Of a DNA stretch of 64,000 bases, positions 1-9,777 are shown piece by piece (the stretch's first letter is position 1; each line of letters opens with the position of its first letter). Under the pieces are notes generated by a model. It was not told where the DNA came from, did not search any database, and was given only the letters and a program-made list of their open reading frames with translations. The stretch lies in assembly GCF_008087625.1 (NCBI RefSeq), contig NZ_CP042997.1:8246001-8310000 (forward strand), written 5' to 3'. Source of the stretch: Aquisphaera giovannonii. Lineage in GTDB: Bacteria > Planctomycetota > Planctomycetia > Isosphaerales > Isosphaeraceae. A program made the translations under genes and the position numbers.

Positions 1-398
1 CCGGGGTACTGCCGATGGCTCCGTCGCGGGCGCGGGGAGATCATCGGTTCCATCGAAGCTCGCCCGCGGATCCCGTGGGGGTGGGCGGCTTCACTCAATT
101 TTCAATGTGTCGGGGGAAGAGCCCGACAGGGGAGAGGGACGCCATGGGTGGTGAAGGACATTCTCTCACCGCCTCACGCCGCGTCCACTACTTTATAGGA
201 TGTCATGCCTCAACGGTCAAGTTGACCTCGGGCGTGGCGTTGCCCGAGGTCCACAATCCGGCGCCTCCGGGCCTCGAGTCGACGGCCGGGCGGGGGGCGG
301 CACTCCGAGGCCCGAAGATAAGCCGCCCAATCACGCCGGACGACTTTGAGGACATGCCGGAGGCGCCAACCCCGAAGCCAACCCGCCCCGCGCCACGA
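1..398. other. Gene-free left edge
   Basis: No credible coding region is seen here. Open frames crossing it are antisense to the TIM-barrel gene that ends at 399. There is a short AT-richer patch around 188-215. The flanking gene upstream lies outside the window, so nothing more can be said. Confidence 0.5.
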
Positions 399-1292
399 TC
401 AGGCCGGGAGCGTCCTGAGATAGGCCACGCTCTTCCGGGTGAGGTCCCACGTCTGCTCGACGTAATAGCTGGTGACCCCGCCGGTTTTCGCGGCGGCGAA
501 GGTCTTCGCCCAGTCGATGGTCCCCTCGCCGAGGGCCACCTGGGGCCGTTGCGCGGGCCGGCCCGCCTTCTTCGCGGCCGGCGGAGGGGCGTTCATGTCG
601 ATGTCCTGAAGGTGCATCGAGTTGAACCGCCCGGGATACTTGAGGAAGTAGTCGGCCGCGACCAGCCCGTTTGTGATCGTGGACATCTGGAACTGGAACT
701 TCACGAGCTTCGGGTCGAGGAGTTCCAGCAGCAGGTCGTAAACCCGCCGGCCGTCCACCATGGCGACCTCGAACCCCTCGTTGTGGAGCCCCTGCTGCAT
801 GCCGGCCGCCGCCGCCTTCTCGGCGATCGCGTTGTATTCGTCGGCCGCATGCTTCACCTGGTCGAGAGTCGGCGAATCGCCGCCGTTGCCGTCGGCGAGA
901 GTGGCGGTCACCATCTGCGTGATGCCGACCTCCTTCGCCCAGTCGATGCTCCTCGCCTGGCCCTTGCGGAGCTCGGACATGCTGAAGTGCGAGCTGACGG
1001 ACTCGATGCCCTGGTCCGCGAGGACCTTCCGGACTTCCTTGCCGTCCTTGAGGGACGCGAAATCGCGGCCGTAGCCGATCGGCGAGCAGAGCTCGAGCCG
1101 CGTCACGCCGATCCCGGCCATCGTCTTCGCGAAGGCGGAGAGGTCGCCGAGCATCGACTTCAGCGGGTAGACCTGGCAGCCGATCGGCAGGCCCAGCGGA
1201 TTCGCCAGCGCCGGCATGCTCCGCCAGGCCAGGAGGCTCGCCGCGCCCGCCGCCGCTTTCATGAATCCTCGTCTCGATGTGGTCGTGTTCAT
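399..1292 (-). CDS. Tat-exported sugar phosphate isomerase/epimerase (TIM-barrel, AP endonuclease 2-like)
   Basis: The 297-residue protein starts with a twin-arginine signal (SRRGFMKAAAGAASLLAW, residues 6-23) and continues as a xylose-isomerase-like TIM barrel (PLGLPIGCQVYPLKSML, LELCSPIGYG, FQFQMSTITNG, DWAKTFAAAKTGGV). Family members act as sugar or polyol isomerases and epimerases, usually with a bound divalent metal; the substrate here cannot be read. It begins 8 bp after the stop of the Gfo/Idh/MocA oxidoreductase upstream, so the two are likely cotranscribed. The Tat signal implies action outside the cytoplasm. The ATG at 1292 gives a signal peptide of normal length. Family assignment is good; exact reaction is unknown. 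Confidence 0.85.
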   Translation of the reverse strand: MNTTTSRRGFMKAAAGAASLLAWRSMPALANPLGLPIGCQVYPLKSMLGDLSAFAKTMAGIGVTRLELCSPIGYGRDFASLKDGKEVRKVLADQGIESVSSHFSMSELRKGQARSIDWAKEVGITQMVTATLADGNGGDSPTLDQVKHAADEYNAIAEKAAAAGMQQGLHNEGFEVAMVDGRRVYDLLLELLDPKLVKFQFQMSTITNGLVAADYFLKYPGRFNSMHLQDIDMNAPPPAAKKAGRPAQRPQVALGEGTIDWAKTFAAAKTGGVTSYYVEQTWDLTRKSVAYLRTLPA

Positions 1293-1300
1293 CGTGATGC

Positions 1301-2869
1301 TCAGAGCTCCCAGCCGGGTCGATAGTCACGCGAGAGGTATCGGTTCGCTTCTGCGATGTTGGTGATCCTCGCCGCCTTCGGGTCCCAATGCACCCTCCGG
1401 CCGCCCAGTCGCAGCGAGATCGCCGCCAGGTTCATGGCGTCGCTGATGGGCCCGGCCAGGGTGAAATCCCCGTAGCTGGCCGGCCCCCCCTTGAACGCGT
1501 CGATCCACGCCGCATTCCGCGCGGCGGCGTCTCCGCCCTGGCGTCCGCCGCGCCCGCGGCCGGCGTCGTCGGGACGTCCCTTCTCGTTCAGGTACGCGCG
1601 CATCCGGGGCTCGGGGATGAGTCGCGGGTCCTCGGCCCGGAAGCCGCCGAGGACCTTGCCGCGATCCCCGACGAAGAGCATGCCCTCCTCGGCGAGCTCC
1701 CGGTCCTCGGCCATCAGCTCGTCGGGCACGGGGGGCTTGATGCCGCCGTCATACCAGTGGAGGTCGATCGGTCCTCGGTCGCCCTTCGCGGCGAACCGCA
1801 TCCGGACGGTGCAGGCGGCCGGGAAGGAATAGTCATTCTTGATGCGCCGGCAGATGCCATCGACGGACGTGCTGACATGGCTGGGCGTCGATTCGACGGA
1901 TTCGGGCGCATCCAACTCGAGGGCCTGGAAGATCGGCCAGAGGCTGTAATGCCCCATGTCCGCGATCGAGCCCGCGCCGAACTCGTACCAGCCGCGGAAG
2001 GTCGTGTGCGTGTAGGCCGGATGGTAGGGGCGGTCGCGCGACGGCCCCAGCCAGAGCGTCCAGTCGAAGCCCTCCGGGACGGGGGGCCGGTCGGCGGGCA
2101 CCGCGTCGAACTGGGGCCACATCGGCCGCATCGACCAGTTGTGGATCTCGCGGAGCGTCCCAATCGCCCCGTCCCGGATCATCTCGAGCGCCCGCCTCTG
2201 GTAGGCGCCCTCGCTGGCCGGCATGAAATGCGTGGCGATCCGGTTTTGACGAGCCGCCTCGATCACGGCCCTCGCCTCGAGGACGCGGTTGGCAAGCGGC
2301 TTGTGGACGATGACGTTCAGCCCCCTCTTCAGGGCCGCGAGCGAGATGGCCGCGTGGGTGTGGTCGGGCGTCATCACCTTGACGGCCGTGACGTCCTTCT
2401 CCCGGTCGAGCAGCTCGCGGAAATCGGCGTAGGTCGAGCAGCCCTTGAAGGCGTCCTTCCCGCGCTGCTTCGCGTAGTAGCCCTCCACGACCTCCCTGCC
2501 GACGTCCCGGCCCCCCGGCACGCGGTCGTCCCCCTCCCGCCACCTCGGGTTGCCGATCAGCTTGCGGATCTCGCCGCGGAGCTGGCCCTTGCCCCACTCC
2601 AGGTAGTGCGCCCCGTCCTTCTCCACGTCGCAGACCGACACGACCTGCACGTCCGGGCTGGCGAGGATGCCGCCGATCTCGCGGATCGCCTGCGTGCCGA
2701 ACCCGACGCAGGCCAGAGTGATCTTCTCATTGGGCGCGACGTATCCGGCCCCCCCGAGCACGTGCCTCGGCACGATCGCGAACGCCGCCGCACTCCCGGC
2801 CTGGATCGCCCGCCTCCTCGACAGCCCGCCCGCCCCTCCACGCGCCGATGCCGCATCATCTGATTTCAT
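1301..2869 (-). CDS. Tat-exported Gfo/Idh/MocA family oxidoreductase
   Basis: The 522-residue protein has a twin-arginine signal (LSRRRAIQAGSAAAFAIVP, about residues 16-34), an NAD(P)-binding Rossmann fold (ITLACVGFGTQAIREIGG), the family motif VHKPLANR equivalent to the EKP motif, and a C-terminal GFO_IDH_MocA substrate domain (GSIADMGHYSLWPIFQ). Such enzymes oxidise or reduce sugars and inositols with NAD(P). The EKP glutamate is replaced by His (VHKP), which is seen in some exported planctomycete members. The ATG at 2869 is preceded by GAGG about 8 bases upstream; a longer reading to 2926 is possible but would bury the Tat signal. It leads a two-gene unit with the TIM-barrel gene. Confidence 0.88.
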   Translation of the reverse strand: MKSDDAASARGGAGGLSRRRAIQAGSAAAFAIVPRHVLGGAGYVAPNEKITLACVGFGTQAIREIGGILASPDVQVVSVCDVEKDGAHYLEWGKGQLRGEIRKLIGNPRWREGDDRVPGGRDVGREVVEGYYAKQRGKDAFKGCSTYADFRELLDREKDVTAVKVMTPDHTHAAISLAALKRGLNVIVHKPLANRVLEARAVIEAARQNRIATHFMPASEGAYQRRALEMIRDGAIGTLREIHNWSMRPMWPQFDAVPADRPPVPEGFDWTLWLGPSRDRPYHPAYTHTTFRGWYEFGAGSIADMGHYSLWPIFQALELDAPESVESTPSHVSTSVDGICRRIKNDYSFPAACTVRMRFAAKGDRGPIDLHWYDGGIKPPVPDELMAEDRELAEEGMLFVGDRGKVLGGFRAEDPRLIPEPRMRAYLNEKGRPDDAGRGRGGRQGGDAAARNAAWIDAFKGGPASYGDFTLAGPISDAMNLAAISLRLGGRRVHWDPKAARITNIAEANRYLSRDYRPGWEL

Positions 2870-3059
2870 GGAGAAACCTCGGATCGTGGATTCCGCGCAT
2901 CCTCCCCGCAGTGGCCGACGCGTCACATTCTCGGCCCGCGAGCGACCCCCGTCAACGACTCGCCGGGCGAATCCTCACCGACCGGCTTTCCTTGCAACTA
3001 CGGATGTCGTAGGATCGCCGAGGCGTCTCGACCCGCCGATCGACCTGGGAGGAGCGGCC

Positions 3060-4526
3060 ATGCGATCTTACCAACCGTCCGCCGGGGCGAGGTGCATGCT
3101 CGTCTTCATGACGCTGACCCTCGCGGGCCCCGGGGCGAGGGCGGACGATGGGCCGAGGGGGCATGCGGCGGTCCGGCTGCTGGGCGACATGAGCACGGCA
3201 TCGCTGGTCCTGGACACGGAGCCCTTCGCCGAGTGGCTCAAGCCGGTCATCGCCGCGGCGGAGGCCCGCTTCCCGCTCGCGAAGGGCCGCAAGGCGCTGG
3301 TCGTCCAGGTCACGCTCCGGCACGACGGCCCGGCCGTCCTCGAGATCGCGGGCAATCCCGCGCCCTCGGGGGAGGACGTCAAGGCGATCGAGGCCGCCGC
3401 GACGCAGACGTCCTACCGCACGAAGGCGGCCTCGTACTCGCTGCGAATCGTCGTCAAGGAGAAGGAAGGCGACCCGGACGACCTGCCGCCGCTCACCCCC
3501 GAGCTGAGGACGCCGCGGGAGCGCCTCCTGAAGCGGGTGGCGGAGGCGCCGACGCGGGAGGGCCTGCAACTGCTGCAACGCTGGGCGATCGACGAGGCGC
3601 TCCCGCTGCTGGCCGCCGCCGCGAACGGCGCGGACAGGAAATTCCCCGGCGTGCGGTATCTCGGCGGCGCCCTCAGCAAGGCACTCGCCGACCCGAAGAA
3701 GGGCCTGGACGTCGAGAAGCTGGCCACTCGAAATCCCGACTTCTGGCGGGCGACGCTCGAGATGGAGCGCGGAAATCCGCTCGCGCCGGCCGTCGAGATG
3801 TCCCTGCTACTCGCCAACGGCCGGGTGCAATGGGCCCAGCAGATCGCAACGATGGCCGGCATCTTCGCGGGGCCGTCGGGGGCCAGCGACGTCCTCGGCT
3901 TCGGCAAGGCCCTGGCGGACGCCTACCTGGCGAGTCTGAACGGCCGGATCGAGAAGGGGATTGCCCTGTACGATTCCGGCAAGGTCGAGGAGGCCCTGGC
4001 CGCCTTCGACGCCATCCTCGAGGACGACCCTCGGTCCGCCTGGGCGCTCTACGAGCGGTTCCACACGATGCGAACGATCCGCATGAAGAAGGAGGGCAAC
4101 CTGCTGAGCGGAGGTTGGGCCGCGACTCGCGCGAAGATCCTCGCGAGTTTCCCGCTTTACACGTCCGTGGCCGAGGCCAGCGGCCAGGATGGCTTCTTCG
4201 ATCTCATGCGGCGGAAGCAGCTGGACCACCTGTTCAAGGAGGGCAGGCCTGTTGAAAAGGACCTCGTCACCTATGCCGACATCGCGCTCGACCTGGAGGC
4301 GTTCGACATGGCCGGCCTGATGTACTGGTCCGTCCTGACCTCGATCCGGCCCGAGGATTACGACAACCGACCGCTCCTCGAATCGTTCCTCTACGCCCTG
4401 GAACGCCTCGGCGTGAGGAACATCAAGGGGAACTTCAAGGGCGACCACGAGGCCGCCTTCGCCGCCATCGAGGCCGATCGCCGCAGGCGCGTGGATGCGG
4501 CCCTGAAGCCCGACAAGAAGCCCTGA
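3060..4526 (+). CDS. Secreted protein of unknown function with TPR-like C-terminal region
   Basis: The 488-residue protein has a cleavable-looking signal (MLVFMTLTLAGPGARADDG, about residues 12-30). After it come an alpha/beta segment of about 110 residues (ALVVQVTLRHDGPAVLEIAG) and a mainly helical region with one recognisable TPR-like hairpin (IALYDSGKVEEALAAFDAIL). No catalytic motif is recognised. The ATG at 3060 was chosen because GGGAGGAG lies 6-14 bases upstream (3049-3056) and it places the signal peptide at the N terminus; the frame stays open further upstream only over the neighbouring divergent promoter. It converges with the oxyR-like gene, with 4 bp between their ends. Function unknown. 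Confidence 0.75.
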   Translation: MRSYQPSAGARCMLVFMTLTLAGPGARADDGPRGHAAVRLLGDMSTASLVLDTEPFAEWLKPVIAAAEARFPLAKGRKALVVQVTLRHDGPAVLEIAGNPAPSGEDVKAIEAAATQTSYRTKAASYSLRIVVKEKEGDPDDLPPLTPELRTPRERLLKRVAEAPTREGLQLLQRWAIDEALPLLAAAANGADRKFPGVRYLGGALSKALADPKKGLDVEKLATRNPDFWRATLEMERGNPLAPAVEMSLLLANGRVQWAQQIATMAGIFAGPSGASDVLGFGKALADAYLASLNGRIEKGIALYDSGKVEEALAAFDAILEDDPRSAWALYERFHTMRTIRMKKEGNLLSGGWAATRAKILASFPLYTSVAEASGQDGFFDLMRRKQLDHLFKEGRPVEKDLVTYADIALDLEAFDMAGLMYWSVLTSIRPEDYDNRPLLESFLYALERLGVRNIKGNFKGDHEAAFAAIEADRRRRVDAALKPDKKP

Positions 4527-4530
4527 AGCC

Positions 4531-5415
4531 TCACGATGCCCCGCCGCGTCCTCGCTTCAACGTCTCCAGGAAGCGGAGCATCAGGCGGGACTGGTAGCGG
4601 TCCGGGTTCCAGCAGGCGGTGATCGTCCGCGAGGGCCGGTCGCCGTCGAGCGGCCGGAAGCGCAGCCTCGGGCCCGGATCGACGGGGACGGCCATCGCGG
4701 GCACGAGGGAGATCCCGAATCCCTGCGCCACCAGCTCCTGCACCGTCGCGAGCTGGCTGACGCGGCCGGTGCTCACCGGCTGGAACTGGCGGCGCCGGCA
4801 GAAGCTCCGGATGTCATCGGACAGGCAATGGGCCTCGTCGAGGAGGACGAACGGCTGGTCGCGGAGGTCGTCCAGCTCCACCCGGTCGCGGCCCGCGAGG
4901 GGATGGTCGGCGGGGGTGACCAGCAACATTTCCTCCTCGAAGAGGGTCTCGAAGCGGAGGTACCCGCCCGAGGCCGGCATCGCCAGGACGCCCACGTCGA
5001 TCTCCCCCTGGGAGCAACGCCGGAGGATGACCTCGGTCACCTCCTCGTTCACCTCCACGCGCGCCCTGGGGTGGTCCTCGTGGAAGGCCTCGAGCAGCCC
5101 CGGCATCAGGTATGGGGCAATCGTCGGGATCGCCGAGACGACCACCCGGCCGGTCTCCCCGTCGTCGCGGAGGAGTCGGGCCGTGTCGTCCACCAGCGAG
5201 ATGATCTGGAGGGCCCTGCGACGGAGCAGCTCCCCCGCCTCCGTCAGCGTCACCTGCCTCCCCTGCCGCTCGAAGAGGGGCCGGCCGAGGGTCGCTTCCA
5301 GCTTGCCCACCTGCTGGCTGATGGCCGGCTGGCTCACGCCGCAATCCCGCGCCGCCTTCGTGAAGCTCCCCTGCTCCGCCACCTTGAGGAACATCCGGAG
5401 CTGCTGGAATTCCAT
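4531..5415 (-). CDS. oxyR: OxyR-type LysR family peroxide-sensing regulator
   Basis: The 294-residue protein has the LysR helix-turn-helix (FLKVAEQGSFTKAARDCGVS, residues 10-29) and a periplasmic-binding-like effector domain. Residues 193-207 read LDEAHCLSDDIRSFC: C197 and C206 are nine residues apart and flanked by H-C-L and F-C, exactly as the redox pair C199/C208 of E. coli OxyR. It is divergent from ahpC-ahpD, the classical OxyR target. The ATG at 5415 has AAGGA about 8 bases upstream and matches the usual LysR start; a TTG two codons earlier is less likely. OxyR activates peroxide-defence genes when its cysteines form a disulfide. Annotation as OxyR rather than generic LysR rests on these cysteines and the context. 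Confidence 0.9.
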   Translation of the reverse strand: MEFQQLRMFLKVAEQGSFTKAARDCGVSQPAISQQVGKLEATLGRPLFERQGRQVTLTEAGELLRRRALQIISLVDDTARLLRDDGETGRVVVSAIPTIAPYLMPGLLEAFHEDHPRARVEVNEEVTEVILRRCSQGEIDVGVLAMPASGGYLRFETLFEEEMLLVTPADHPLAGRDRVELDDLRDQPFVLLDEAHCLSDDIRSFCRRRQFQPVSTGRVSQLATVQELVAQGFGISLVPAMAVPVDPGPRLRFRPLDGDRPSRTITACWNPDRYQSRLMLRFLETLKRGRGGAS

Positions 5416-5668
5416 AACCAATCCTTATCGCGCCTATAGGCGGAGGCCACGTTGAATTATAGTCCGAGCGATTTAAGATGACCATGACGGGCGGGATTGC
5501 CGGGAGGTGGAGACGGGCCGAGGACGACCTCCGCCCCGATGCTCCGGCGGCATCCGCGGCATGGCCCCGCCCGGGGACCCCTCATGGCGACCCGTCGCCC
5601 CGGCTCGCGGCTTGCGCCTCGGTCCGGGATGGCGCGTCCTTGGGATTGTTGGTTGGAGATCGATCGAG
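5416..5668. promoter_or_regulatory. Divergent oxyR-ahpC control region
   Basis: This region separates the divergent regulator and peroxiredoxin genes. Two short ATAG-containing elements stand out: CCTATAGG (5433-5440, a perfect palindrome) and ATTATAG (5456-5462). Their ATAG cores are 23 bp apart, about two helical turns. OxyR sites in enterobacteria use ATAG/CTAT half-elements spaced at about one turn, so this is a plausible but imperfect match. No convincing -35/-10 pair was identified. Confidence 0.4.
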
Positions 5669-6196
5669 ATGTTGAGCGTCGGCGAGAAGTTCCCGGAGTT
5701 CACGGCCAAGGCGAGCCTCGGCATCGGGCCGGAGGCCCTGCTCACGATCAGCAGCGAGCAGTTCCAGGGCAAGTGGGTGGTCTACTTCTTCTACCCCAAG
5801 GACTTCACGTTCGTCTGCCCGACGGAGCTGGTGGCGTTCAATGAACGCCTCGAGGACTTCAAGGACCGGGACGTCGAGATCATCGGCGGCAGCACCGACA
5901 ACGAGTTCTCGCACCTGGCCTGGTGCAGGAGCCACGACGACCTGAAGAAGCTCGGATACCCGCTGATCGCCGCCCAGAAGCTGGCGCCGGCCCTCGGGAT
6001 CTGCGACCCGGTCGAGGGCTACGCCAACCGCGCGACCTTCCTCGTGGATCCGAACGGCGTGGTCCAGTGGGCCGCCGTGTACAACGGCAACGTGGGCCGG
6101 AGCGTGGACGAGGTGATCCGGGTGATCGACGCCGTCCAGTCCGACGAGCTCTGCCCGTGCAACTGGAAGAAGGGCGAGGCGACCATCCAGGCCTGA
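5669..6196 (+). CDS. ahpC: Alkyl hydroperoxide reductase AhpC, AhpD-coupled type
   Basis: The 175-residue thioredoxin-fold peroxiredoxin carries the peroxidatic cysteine C50 in FTFVCPTE and two C-terminal cysteines C162 and C164 in LCPCNWKKGE. The C-x-C tail resembles mycobacterial AhpC, which is recycled by AhpD rather than by the flavoprotein AhpF, and an ahpD homologue follows here. It reduces H2O2, organic hydroperoxides and peroxynitrite in the cytoplasm. The ATG at 5669 is preceded by GGAG (5655-5658); the frame is open upstream but those residues have no homology to the family. Gene order oxyR <> ahpC-ahpD suggests direct OxyR control. Confidence 0.95.
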   Translation: MLSVGEKFPEFTAKASLGIGPEALLTISSEQFQGKWVVYFFYPKDFTFVCPTELVAFNERLEDFKDRDVEIIGGSTDNEFSHLAWCRSHDDLKKLGYPLIAAQKLAPALGICDPVEGYANRATFLVDPNGVVQWAAVYNGNVGRSVDEVIRVIDAVQSDELCPCNWKKGEATIQA

Positions 6197-6275
6197 CGCC
6201 CCGCCCGCGCGGCCGCGACCCCGGCCGGCCCGCGCCGAGGCCCCGGGGATGCAGCCGGAGGAGGACAGCGAAGCG

Positions 6276-6815
6276 ATGCGATCCCTCGACGAGCTCAAGG
6301 CGGTCCTGACCGACGACACCAAGGACCTGCGCCTGAACATCGGCAACGTGCTGGACAACGGCGACCTGAAGCCCGAGGAGCGGTGGGCCGTGGCGCTCGC
6401 CTCGGCGTACTTCCTCCGGGCCGGCGAGCTGGCGGAGGCCCTGATCGCGGCCGGGTCCGCGCACCTGACGCCCGGGGCGCTCGCCGACGCCAAGGCCGCC
6501 GCCTCGATCATGGGGATGAACACGGTCTACTACCGGTTCCGCCACATGGTCGGCAAGGAGAGCTACTCCCAGCGCCAGGCCGGCCTGCGGATGGCCCGCA
6601 TGGCCCGCCCCGCGACCACCAAGGGCCTCTTCGAGCTGGCCTCGATGGGCTGCGCGGTGATCGCGGGCTGCGAGACGTGCATCAAGGCCCACGAGCAGAG
6701 TCTCCTCGCCGAGGGCTATGGCGAGGACCGCGTCCACCAGGCCGTCCGGATCGCCGCCGTCGTCCAGGGCTTCGCGATCGCCGTCGCCGCGGAGGGCGTG
6801 CCAGCCTCGGCCTGA
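6276..6815 (+). CDS. ahpD: Alkyl hydroperoxide reductase AhpD (carboxymuconolactone decarboxylase family)
   Basis: The 179-residue all-helical protein aligns end to end with mycobacterial AhpD. The catalytic set is present with an offset of two: E120, C132, C135 and H139 ([10 protein letters not shown]) versus E118, C130, C133 and H137 in M. tuberculosis. The C-x-x-C pair reduces oxidised AhpC, and is itself reduced by a lipoamide system in mycobacteria. The ATG at 6276 was preferred because GGAGGAGG lies at 6256-6263 and the N terminus ([11 protein letters not shown]) then matches the family; an in-frame ATG at 6249 would add nine residues. It follows ahpC by 79 bp and is likely cotranscribed. 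Confidence 0.94.
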   Translation: MRSLDELKAVLTDDTKDLRLNIGNVLDNGDLKPEERWAVALASAYFLRAGELAEALIAAGSAHLTPGALADAKAAASIMGMNTVYYRFRHMVGKESYSQRQAGLRMARMARPATTKGLFELASMGCAVIAGCETCIKAHEQSLLAEGYGEDRVHQAVRIAAVVQGFAIAVAAEGVPASA

Positions 6816-7046
6816 CCCGCACCGATACGTCCGCCCGCGCACCGGCCATCCCGATCCATCCTCGCCTGTCCAACCGAAGATCCATCGCCGGGAGGGCGGC
6901 ACGACCTATCCCCTCGAAGGCCCCCGGCGGAGCAAGGGCAGCCCGGCCCATTCTCCGCCGGGGGTCTTCGCCATCCCTCGCGCGATCCGAGGCCGTCTCC
7001 CGCGAGCCCGGGCCCGGGGGAGCCGGGCCACGACCCGGTGCACCAA

Positions 7047-7060
7047 GGTAACTGTTTACC
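7047..7060 (+). promoter_or_regulatory. Operator-like palindrome upstream of the LacI-type regulator
   Basis: GGTAACTGTTTACC has perfect 5-bp arms (GGTAA/TTACC) around a 4-bp centre and resembles the GTAAAC-GTTTAC sites bound by LacI-family proteins. It ends 14 bp before the -35 element of the promoter at 7075-7103, so it could be an autoregulatory site. Binding is inferred from sequence shape and position only. Confidence 0.5.
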
Positions 7061-7074
7061 TCGCTGGATTTTCC

Positions 7075-7103
7075 TTGACTTGCCGCCGCCGTGGGGGCAT
7101 ACT
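7075..7103 (+). promoter_or_regulatory. Sigma70-like promoter of the xylose locus
   Basis: TTGACT (7075-7080) and CATACT (7098-7103) are separated by exactly 17 bp, a good vegetative promoter match. It lies about 87 bp before the proposed regulator start and beside the palindrome at 7047-7060. Confidence 0.55.
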
Positions 7104-7189
7104 GCGTGGGCGAGGCCTGGCCTTCACCCCGGTAATCGCTTTCCTTGATCACGGCCCGGGGATCGCCGAGGGGCCCGACTGGGGGCACC

Positions 7190-8260
7190 TTGTCCGCGCG
7201 TCCCACCCTCTCACACGTCGCCGAGCTCTGCGGCGTCAGCGCCGCGACGGTGAGCCGCGTCCTCAACAAGAAGAAGGCCTTCTCGGTCAGCCCGGCGGTC
7301 CGCCAGAGGATCGAGGAGGCGGCCGAGCGGCTGGGCTACGTGCCGGACCTCGCGGCGCGGAACCTGAACCGGGGGACGACGCGGATCATCGGCCTCTTCG
7401 CCTCGCCGGCGACCCAGATCGCCGAGGGGATCTACGAGCCGCTCATCGAGGGCATCCTCGAGGTGCTGCACGCCAGCGACTACGACGTCTTCTTCGACCT
7501 CAGCTCCAGCCGCAAGCGCACCGTCCCGTTCTGGCGGTTCGACGGGGCGCTGCTGCTCCAGTGCCCGCGGGCGGAGGTCGCCGAGGAGCTCGACCGCCGC
7601 CGCGTGCCCTACGTCTGCGCCAACGAGAAGCTCGGATCGTCCTCGGTCCAGGTCCTGGCCGACGACCGCCAGGGCACCCGCCGGGCCGTGGAGCATCTGG
7701 CCCAGCTCGGCCATCGCCGGATCGCCTACGCCAACGCGAGGGCGACGCACCTGGCCCACTACTCGATCTCGGAGCGGCACGAGTCGCTCGTCGACGCCTC
7801 GCGGGAGTGCCGGATCGAGCTCGCCGGCGACCACGACGTCCCCTTCGCCGACGGCGCGGACTTCCTCCGCCGGGCCGTGATCGAGGCGGCGGCGACCGCC
7901 GTGATCGCCTACGACCACCAGATCGCGGTGACGCTCGTCGGCGCCGCCGCGGCCCTCGGCCTGGAGATCCCCGAGGATTTCAGCCTGGTCTGCTTCAACG
8001 ACATCTTCCCCGTCTCCCTGCTGCCCACGCCGCTGACGGCGGTGAGCGTGCCGGCGCGGGAGATGGGCCGCATCAGCGCCTCCCAGCTCCTCAACGGGCT
8101 GGCCTCCCCCACCAAGGGGGCGGCCTCGCGGGAGATCCGCGTGCCCGAGGAGCTCGTCACGCGACGGTCCACGGCCCCGCCGACGCGGGGCGCGGCCCGG
8201 GCCTCGCGCCGGGCGACGTCCCGGCCCGGGCCTCGACCCGACCGCCGTCGCCGCGACTGA
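7190..8260 (+). CDS. LacI/XylR-type transcriptional regulator of the xylose locus
   Basis: The 356-residue protein has an N-terminal LacI helix-turn-helix ([20 protein letters not shown], residues 6-25, then the hinge helix LAARNL) and a periplasmic-binding-protein-like sensor domain ([40 protein letters not shown]). It sits 125 bp upstream of xylA, so xylose or a related sugar is the probable effector. The first plausible start is the TTG at 7190, which leaves five residues before the helix-turn-helix as usual for the family; a TTG at 7145 would add 15 residues and has no ribosome binding site. The C-terminal 25 or so residues are Arg/Pro-rich and of no recognised role. Confidence 0.88.
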   Translation: MSARPTLSHVAELCGVSAATVSRVLNKKKAFSVSPAVRQRIEEAAERLGYVPDLAARNLNRGTTRIIGLFASPATQIAEGIYEPLIEGILEVLHASDYDVFFDLSSSRKRTVPFWRFDGALLLQCPRAEVAEELDRRRVPYVCANEKLGSSSVQVLADDRQGTRRAVEHLAQLGHRRIAYANARATHLAHYSISERHESLVDASRECRIELAGDHDVPFADGADFLRRAVIEAAATAVIAYDHQIAVTLVGAAAALGLEIPEDFSLVCFNDIFPVSLLPTPLTAVSVPAREMGRISASQLLNGLASPTKGAASREIRVPEELVTRRSTAPPTRGAARASRRATSRPGPRPDRRRRD

Positions 8261-8385
8261 TCCGCTTTGCTGCGTCCGATCGTCCGAATCGAACTGCTCC
8301 GCTTCCCCGGTCGACGCCCGGCAGCCCTTCGGGCCTCCGCACCGCTCGACCGGACCTCTTCCCCTTTTCGCTTGCGAGGCTCTCC

Positions 8386-9699
<1,314 letters not shown>

Positions 9700-9700
9700 T

Positions 9701-9758
9701 CCGTCGGGACTCGCGCCGGACGATCCCGCCCCGCGGTGACGGATCGTCCGGCCGACGG
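9701..9758. terminator. Nested hairpin between convergent xylA and sulfatase genes
   Basis: Perfect 11-bp arms CCGGACGATCC (9716-9726) and GGATCGTCCGG (9741-9751) enclose a 14-nt loop, and an outer 7-bp pair CCGTCGG (9701-9707)/CCGACGG (9752-9758) extends the stem. It begins two bases after the xylA stop and ends 19 bp before the sulfatase stop. There is no T tract, so it would be a stem-only or bidirectional terminator. Confidence 0.55.
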
Positions 9759-9777
9759 ACCTCGCGGGCCGACCGCC

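Larger units (their letters stand above)
6816..7189 (+). other. Gene-free stretch before the xylose regulator
   Basis: This holds the promoter and operator-like palindrome listed separately at 7047-7103. No credible coding region is seen in the rest. Confidence 0.5.

Noticed and set aside
15-1325. Plus-strand open frame of 436 codons at the left edge
   Set aside because: Shadow of the minus-strand TIM-barrel gene; no recognised motif.
2992-3015. TTGCAA/TAGGAT as a promoter for the gene at 3060
   Set aside because: The spacer is only 12 bp, too short for a sigma70 promoter.
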